A DNA stretch of 64,000 nucleotides, taken from positions 3,224,001 to 3,288,000 of the forward strand of contig CM057058.1 in assembly GCA_029945375.1 (NCBI GenBank). Direction: 5' to 3'. The notes under the pieces are model-generated. The model saw nothing but the letters and a program-made list of their open reading frames with translations. It made no database searches and was not told the origin of the DNA. Of this stretch, positions 57,805 to 64,000 are shown in pieces. The DNA is from Agaricus subrufescens. Taxonomy: Eukaryota > Basidiomycota > Agaricomycetes > Agaricales > Agaricaceae. Each line of letters begins with the position of its first letter. The first letter of the stretch is position 1. A program made the translations under genes and the position numbers.

Positions 57805-60800
57805 TCAAATACGAACAACAAGGAATGGCACCTAGTTATTTCTTCATCAGTATATGCGTCGATGTCAATTGAAAATGACTCACCTCTACGTCCTCACCAT
57901 CCTCGTCGGAAACCATGACTTCCGTAACGAGCTGTTTGACATGAGGCGCAATAGGTTTCTTACTGACAAGTTCGACTAGATTGCTGAATTTGAGTGGCAA
58001 CCGTTCCTCGCTCTACGAGTAAGTGAATGAGTGCCAATGCTACGAAAGAATTGTTACTTGAGAGAAATACCTTTTTCTTGCCTATAAACGAGCTCCACAA
58101 CATGCTGACGCCCTGGCTGACCATTCCAACCTCAAGGTTATGTTTCGTACGGAACCAAGTAACGATGTCTTGAAGTGTCGGGTTATTATCAAAGACAAAA
58201 CGATCCCAGAGCGTCCACTCCGTGTCTCCGTACTTGTGCTTGGGTGCAGCAATGGGCTCGGAGAAGCCAAAGAAAGGTAATGCAAGGTTGACAAAGCCAT
58301 TCTTGTAGTCGTCCAACTTCCTCTTTCCATCTATGACCTTGAACAGCTCGAGACAAACGAGGCCAGTAACAAGGGAGGTAGTCGTTGCAATTGCAGGAAT
58401 GATCTTACCAGCAATCTGCTTTGTGGTATGGCGATCAGCTGGGTTGATACCATAGTTCATCGCACGCAAATTAGAGGCGGCAGTGATGAAATCGATATGA
58501 TGATTGGTATCATCATCTTTCTCAAACTCGACCGGGCTCAGCCGGTAACCAGCCAGTGACGCAGGCGCCGGTAGTTGGGCGACGAGAGCCTCCAAGTTGG
58601 CATCTGCAATGGAAGTCAGTAGCAGAAGAGATCATCAAAAAATAACTCACCTGCTCCTGACGCCTGGCCTGGTTGAGGCACAGGATCATTATCATTGATT
58701 TGTATGGTGACTCCACTCTTGGGCGTGAACTCGGGAACTATAACGGTATCCGCGACCTTGCGGAACAGGGCTGGGTCGTTATCACCCCTTAAACCATAAT
58801 TGAATGCATGTAAATTGGCGGCGGCGATAATATATGCAAGGTGTGTAGGCTGTACAATGATCGTTGTTCAGTGTGTTACTATAGGTGACTAACCACTTAC
58901 ATCAGTTGAATTAAACGTTAATGGATCAGGTGCTCTCTTTGGCCCGCTCCAGAACGGCTGACCGGTGCTTGTGACAGCGTCTTTTGGAAGACTGAACAAG
59001 AGCTGACGTATATCGTTATTGTAGTCGCGCTCGAACTGTAATCTTGCCCAAACAATACATTCTTCGAATGTCAAAGGTTTGTTGGTGACAAGGAACGACG
59101 CCAATTGTTCGATTTGCTCTTTTTGTTGGCCAGAGAACTTGAGATTAGTCTCGAGATAATTAGGTTCCGAAAGGTAAGCATTGACCGCTTGTGCGGGCTT
59201 AACGAAAAGACTATCAAATTGCGTGCGACTCCACTAAAACGAATATCAGTGTGTCGATCGGGGTTAGAAGAGTATATGACAAACTTCAATAGTATGATTA
59301 ATGGCATTCGGGAAATTTTTGATTGTGCATGAGGGTGTCTCCTTCTCTGGAGGGTCTTGCGATGAGGCATATGATTCCGTCAGGTCTGGGATGACAACCT
59401 GGGTATTTCCCTTGGTACCCAAAGTACCAGATTCTAGAAGAGGCTTTCTATAGAAAACACAGCGCTGGTCCATATATAGACCTATAACGTCCTTGAGGAT
59501 AAGTTTTACATAAATTTGACCTACTTACGAGCTTTGATATTATCGAGAGCATTGGTCACACCATCAATGCTGTCAAAGAAGGCCTCATCATAAAGCTCTA
59601 TTATCGAAGTCAGACTGATGAAAACAATAACTCAACGACTACTTACTCTCTGTATCAGGGCCAACAGGCTCCTGCTTGGAAAGGATTTTCCCAGATAGGT
59701 CAGGGTTCATATCAGCCACAGCTGAAGCGGCAACCTCTGACTTGAACTTGCCCAGATCTTTGGCTCTGAACAAAAATTGCCGGTTGAGATTGGACTTTTC
59801 AATGGTGTCCAAATCTGTCACATGAATGATTCCCTTGGGGCCGGATGCAAGACCGATCATGCTCCAGTTCTTGAGCATCTCACAACCTATCGCACCAGAC
59901 CCAACCAGGAACTCGCGGAAATTGGCAATCTTCCGTTGGAACGATTTACCGAACACGGCAATCTGGGCATCGTACCTCGATCCAATGGGTTGGACATCGG
60001 CCTCAGTGGGTATTTCTGATGGCATAGACTCCAAAGAATCGAAATACATGTTCTGGAACATAGGGTGGAACTTGGCAGAACAAGCCTTGAGGACTTCTTG
60101 CGCAACGAAACCGCCAATGACAGCATTCATAGGGGCAATATCGCCTGATGCTTGATATGACAGTTCTGTCAGAATCTTTTCATCGGCATCAGGATCAATG
60201 GCTTTAGCTAGTGCGACAACTGCGGCAGCATCCTCAGCGTTTCTTGGTCGCGGAAGCCTGCCTTGTTTTTGGCGAAACTGGGAGAGGGCTTGGAAACCAG
60301 CATGCAGGATTGATGGGCGGTCGAACTTGGCAAAATCTGTGATGAAATATTCTGGCTCCCTCAAGGCTTCTCTCAACGATTTCTGGCCCCTGTCAGACTC
60401 AGAGTGGCACAAGAAACAGTCGAGTACTTACGAAGTCGATAAACTTGGGCATTTTGACTTGAGTGAAAATGCCTCCAGCCTTATAGTTCTCAAAGCCAGA
60501 AGTGTCGCCTATTGTGAAGGTATATGGACCCTTAACAGTTACTTTTCTGGGCTCGCAGCCGTTAAGCTCGGTCATCCCTTGCACCTCGGTGAAAGTCACG
60601 AAGTCGCCATCTTCTAAGCCATGGCGGGTCTCATCCAAGCAAGTGACAAGACCCTCTTTGTCCTATACAGTTTGTCAAGCTGTTGATAATCGCCGAAAGA
60701 GAAGAAGAGCTAAATGTACCTTGTCCACTGACACGATCATTCCGGTCAGTGGCTGTTCCCCTGTAGCATCCACACAGGTGAACCGGGGTCCAAAGTCGTT

Positions 60801-61642
60801 GAAGACGGAGCTGAACCGGTGACAAGTTAAAAAGTTGTGGGTCGCTCGACTGATCGCAATAACGCACCCAAATAATCCACGAGTCTCGGTTGCGATGAAA
60901 TGCACGCCATTCTGATGCGTCCAATCATTGATTTCCAACTGCTTATCAAGTGGAATGCCACACAGCACGACAACCTTTCCATACAGGGGATTTATACGTG
61001 ATTGAACAGCATCTTAAAAGCGCATACCTGGAATCCCTGAATCAGATCAACGGTGATGTGTTGTCCAGCTTGGCCCCCGAGGTCCCGTACTGGGACGTAG
61101 GCGTTAAGCTCCGCAAGACGAGGCAGGGTGGCCGCAGCTCTGGGCTTGCCAACGTCCTCTTGACGGAGGAAGAACTGTAATTCGTTTAATCGGGATGCTC
61201 GAAGAAAGGCTTAACGCCACACAGACCTGCGAAGATAGATCCTGCAGGGTGACCGGCTCCGGATCGTAGATTGTAACAGACTTAACACCAGCAAGGATAA
61301 CGTTTTTGGCTGTGTGTACGGTGTCAGACGAATTGTGTACACGGACGTTGTCGATGCGTACCAATCTCTACTCCAAGTCCTTGCAACCCTACTATCAGAA
61401 CGTTGGACGCCGCCATTCGTTTCATGGCTAATTGATACAGGGGAGATTCACTGAGTTGCCGCGACACTATGTGATCAGCATACCTTCATGTCCAAGTACA
61501 TATCTGGCGAGGTTGAGAAGCTTTAGCGAGTAATTTCAAAAAATGTCTGGATGACTATTCACAATTGACGCGAGTACAGGCCCTCATCGATAGCCGCCTC
61601 GTCGATATCCATCTGCTGTCCAAGACTTGCAGGTGCTGCCAT
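57805..61642 (-). CDS. UBA1: Ubiquitin-activating enzyme E1 (Uba1), 16 exons
   Basis: Uba1 activates ubiquitin with ATP and hands it to E2 enzymes. Exons on the minus strand: 61642-61563, 61503-61484, 61427-61362, 61309-61227, 61174-61028, 60974-60868, 60810-60720, 60662-60432, 60382-59647, 59597-59529, 59481-59285, 59233-58901, 58849-58651, 58603-58071, 58012-57884, 57831-57805; total 3048 nt, 1015 aa, as expected. The inactive adenylation half has LYSRQLYVLGHEAMKRM and [20 protein letters not shown]. The active one has [20 protein letters not shown] and [20 protein letters not shown] (ATP and Mg binding). The catalytic cysteine is C595 in [18 protein letters not shown]. The C-terminal ubiquitin-fold domain binds E2. 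The last 27-nt exon encodes VPFLVVRI and the stop. Cactin lies 166 bp upstream in the same orientation. Confidence 0.95.
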
Positions 61643-61808
61643 TGTGGAATTGGATTATGCGCGTTTTCAAAGCGATATGTATTTAAAGCGGGTGGGGAAG
61701 GTGGTTAGTGGGGTAATAGATGTAGATGAGTCTACTAGTGACGCTCGACATCGCGATAATGATACAGGATCAGGTGACTGCCACCATGACTAATACTAAC
61801 AGCGTTGA

Positions 61809-64000
61809 CTACTTGCGATAGAACTGCAAAGAACATTCGTCAATACGATACAGAACAGCTGCCTCAAGCGCACTCACATTGCGTCTGAAGTTGAACCAAA
61901 GCGATAAGCATCCGCGGTCAAAGGCGCTTCTGAATCCTCTATGACGGAATGAGTATTAGTAACCAGCAAAACACGGAAGGTCGTACCGTTTGTGGGAGAA
62001 CTCCCATTCTCGATTGACTATACGGAATGCTACATCCTCATAAGGTGGCCCAGCGCTGAAATGTAGTAGAACGGTTTCATCATTGCCTGGTTCCTTGACG
62101 ATCTTGTACGTAGGAGCTTTCGATTTGTCAATGAGATCTGGGTAGAAGATGTTGAATTTGTATCCCTGGACAACCTTGGGGGGTGGGTTGTCGACACTGA
62201 TGCAAATGTCAGTATTGAGTTGTGTGAGTATGAAGATGGGGTAACGCACTCATAATGTGTTTGATTGTACTTGTTCCATTCGTAGCCTGTATGGACGCGG
62301 TTGAAGTAGCGAGGCTTTCGAGGTCGGTATTTGTCCTCCCAATTGTAACTTGTGGTACGTGTTATGTTCTCCTCGAGATTGAACAACTCTTCTTCCTCGT
62401 CTAGCTCCCTTTCGGCCTCTGCACGGTACAGAGCTTCAGATGCAAGGTCAACGTTCCCGGGTGTATCTTCAACTTGCATTTCGGTCATTTCCTGTGTGAT
62501 CTTCGGGACGTACCGCGTAGCAGTAACAGCACGACGTTGTTTTATCTATGAAAAAAAGTAAGTCAAAAAAAAAACACTCGCTTCGTCAGAGGGAAATTAA
62601 CTTACAATATTGCGAAGATCATCTGCCGTTGAAATAACTTCAATATCTCTTTCCTCTCCTCGTAGCTTGGTAATGTCAATTGGTTCTGGGCTCATCGCGC
62701 GGTCATACGGCTCGACTTCTTCGCTAACCTCTTCGGCTCCCGAGATATCAACAGGCACAACAACGTTGACTGGCTTCTTAGAAGCCGCCTTGGCAACTCC
62801 TGCAAGAAGCTCCTCTTGTGCCTGCAGTGCCTCGTCTCGCTGTCGTTTCCTGAGCTGTTCAAGGCGGTTCCGAACGACCACTTCATGGAAACTCTTGAGC
62901 TTAGCCTAGGTATAGATTAACACCGCGTGATTAACTGGTCTAGAAGAACAACTTACTTTTGCTTTCCAAACCAGTAACTTCTTCAAGAGGTTCTCCCAAT
63001 AATCCGTGTCAATTGGCTCTCCGCTAGTTAGTTTGTCTTGGATTTTTCTTTGCAATGAAGCCAAATCGTCATAGGATTTTCCCGCTAAGAGAGCTGTCAC
63101 GTCGCTCTCAATGGCAGCGGCACCCTCAAAGCCCATGCGGTCGTTGTCTTTGATCCTTTCGAGATGGTCTTTACAAACGACCATCATATTCTGCCAAAGG
63201 ATGAATTACGGGTTTGAGAGAATGTGAGGTTCACTTACGGTCCAGAAATCAATGTGTGTTGATTCTGTCTCGAGAGCAAGATAATTTTCGATGTCCTCAT
63301 GAAGTTCATCGGCTTGTTGAGAAGTAAGATTCTATAAGAATCATCAGGAAACTCTGAGAATGAGAAGAGAACAGAGGGCATACATCAAAGATTTTGTATG
63401 GTTCATCCAAATCAATTTCAAGGCCGGCAGCTTCATCATCGTTGGCCTCATCCTTAGTTGCATGAGGGTTGACGTATTTCAAGTTGAGGGCAAGGAAGTC
63501 AATGGCTTTGGCTCGTTTCTCCTTAATGCGAATAGCGGCTCTCTTTTTCTCTTGCTCGAGTTGAAAGTCACCCTCTTTTGAAAGCCATTCAGACATTTGC
63601 GCTGAGTCCTGCAGACGTTGCATGCGCAATTCTTCTTCCTCACGCAATCTTTGTTCCTCTTCTCTTTGAGCCCTGCGCTGGTTCAGCCGTTCCAATTCTT
63701 CCTTGGCTTCCTGGCGCCGGACGGCATCTCGCCTTTGGGCCTCAGCAAGAGTTAAGCCCTGTTTTCGTTCTTTCTCCGTTTTCTTGTGCCAGCGGAATTG
63801 TTGACCGAGATTAACGTCATGGAAGGGGTTATCCGTTGCGCTGTACGAGCTGAGCTCTGCGACTTGACGAGCCTCTTCTTCCTCTCTTATACGCTTTTTC
63901 TCCTTCTTTCTGGCTTTCCTGTCTTCTGACTTGTCTCTTTTCCGCCTGAGAGCAAGATTAGTTCAAGATAATTATGACGAAACGAGAATACCAACTTTCT
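61809..64000 (-). CDS. Splicing factor cactin, C-terminal part (5' end beyond window)
   Basis: Cactin is a conserved spliceosome-associated protein required for efficient splicing of many introns. Exons visible on the minus strand: 64000-63992 (partial), 63945-63384, 63331-63239, 63190-62957, 62905-62606, 62545-62250, 62196-61987, 61937-61878, 61823-61809. The mid part is a charged helix (LRMQRLQDSAQMSEWLSKEG, LDFLALNLKYVNP-like block, DLDEPYKIFDNLTSQQADEL, LALETESTHIDFWTNMM). The C-terminal cactin domain is clear: YNWEDKYRPRKPRYFNRVHT, GYEWNKYNQTHYDVDNPPPK, VVQGYKFNIFYPDLIDKSKA, LLHFSAGPPYEDVAFRIVNR, EWEFSHKRGFRSAFDRGCLS, LWFNFRRNFYRK. The last exon is 15 nt. The first exons and the start codon lie outside. 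A 46-nt intron at 63946-63991 is inferred at the right edge. Confidence 0.92.

Overview
The window looks like chromosomal DNA of a basidiomycete fungus, most likely an Agaricomycete. Almost every gene is broken by many short introns (about 45-80 nt, GT...AG, a few GC...AG). Exons can be as small as 7-20 nt, and a DUF6533-type membrane protein typical of mushroom-forming fungi is present. Continuous ORFs underestimate the genes, so I rebuilt most gene models by hand, joining exons where splice signals, reading phase and family conservation agree. Models whose exon lengths sum to a multiple of three with one terminal stop are stated as such.

Layout, left to right. 0-7.4 kb: 3' end of a Ser/Pro-rich protein with an SQ/TQ cluster (+); an 11-exon short-chain dehydrogenase (+); an Mpo1-like dioxygenase (-); a 2.6 kb gene-free interval; the R-SNARE Sec22 (+). 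7.6-17.2 kb: a proline-rich protein with YSPQP repeats (+); the nuclear exoribonuclease Rat1/Xrn2 (-), divergent from eIF2B delta (+); an Mtp18-like mitochondrial fission protein (-), divergent from an FHA+forkhead factor (+, 17.4-19.5 kb). 20-26 kb: arginyl-tRNA synthetase (-), a hydrophobic-N-terminus AGC-like kinase (-), RNase H2 subunit C (+). 28-34 kb: inositol hexakisphosphate kinase Kcs1 (+) and a HEI10/Zip3-like meiotic RING protein (+). 34-43.5 kb: a large Ser/Pro-rich protein (-), Mediator subunit 18 (+), the box C/D snoRNP factor Bcd1 (-), Dre2/anamorsin (-) and a second forkhead factor (-). 43.5-54 kb: looser accessory-like DNA with a DUF6533 7-TM gene (+) and the 19-exon STRIPAK subunit Far11 (-). 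54-64 kb: a cyclin-box protein (+), ubiquitin-activating enzyme Uba1 (-) and the 3' part of the splicing factor cactin (-), which runs off the right edge.

The genes are mainly conserved housekeeping functions: RNA decay and processing (Rat1, Bcd1, cactin), translation (eIF2B delta, ArgRS), transcription (Med18, two forkhead factors), ubiquitin activation, Fe-S assembly, lipid and inositol phosphate signalling, membrane traffic, STRIPAK signalling and meiosis. I see no biosynthetic cluster, CRISPR array, rRNA, intact tRNA or intact transposon, and no evidence that neighbours form one pathway. The organisation is compact: several divergent pairs share 130-390 bp promoters, and one convergent pair has interlocked stop codons.

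The most interesting material is in gene architecture: the Rat1 start codon alone on its exon, 7-nt exons in the HEI10-like and Far11 genes, two candidate starts in ArgRS that suggest dual targeting, a kinase with a hydrophobic N-terminal anchor, and CTD-like YSPQP repeats. I did not find a convincing new multi-gene system.
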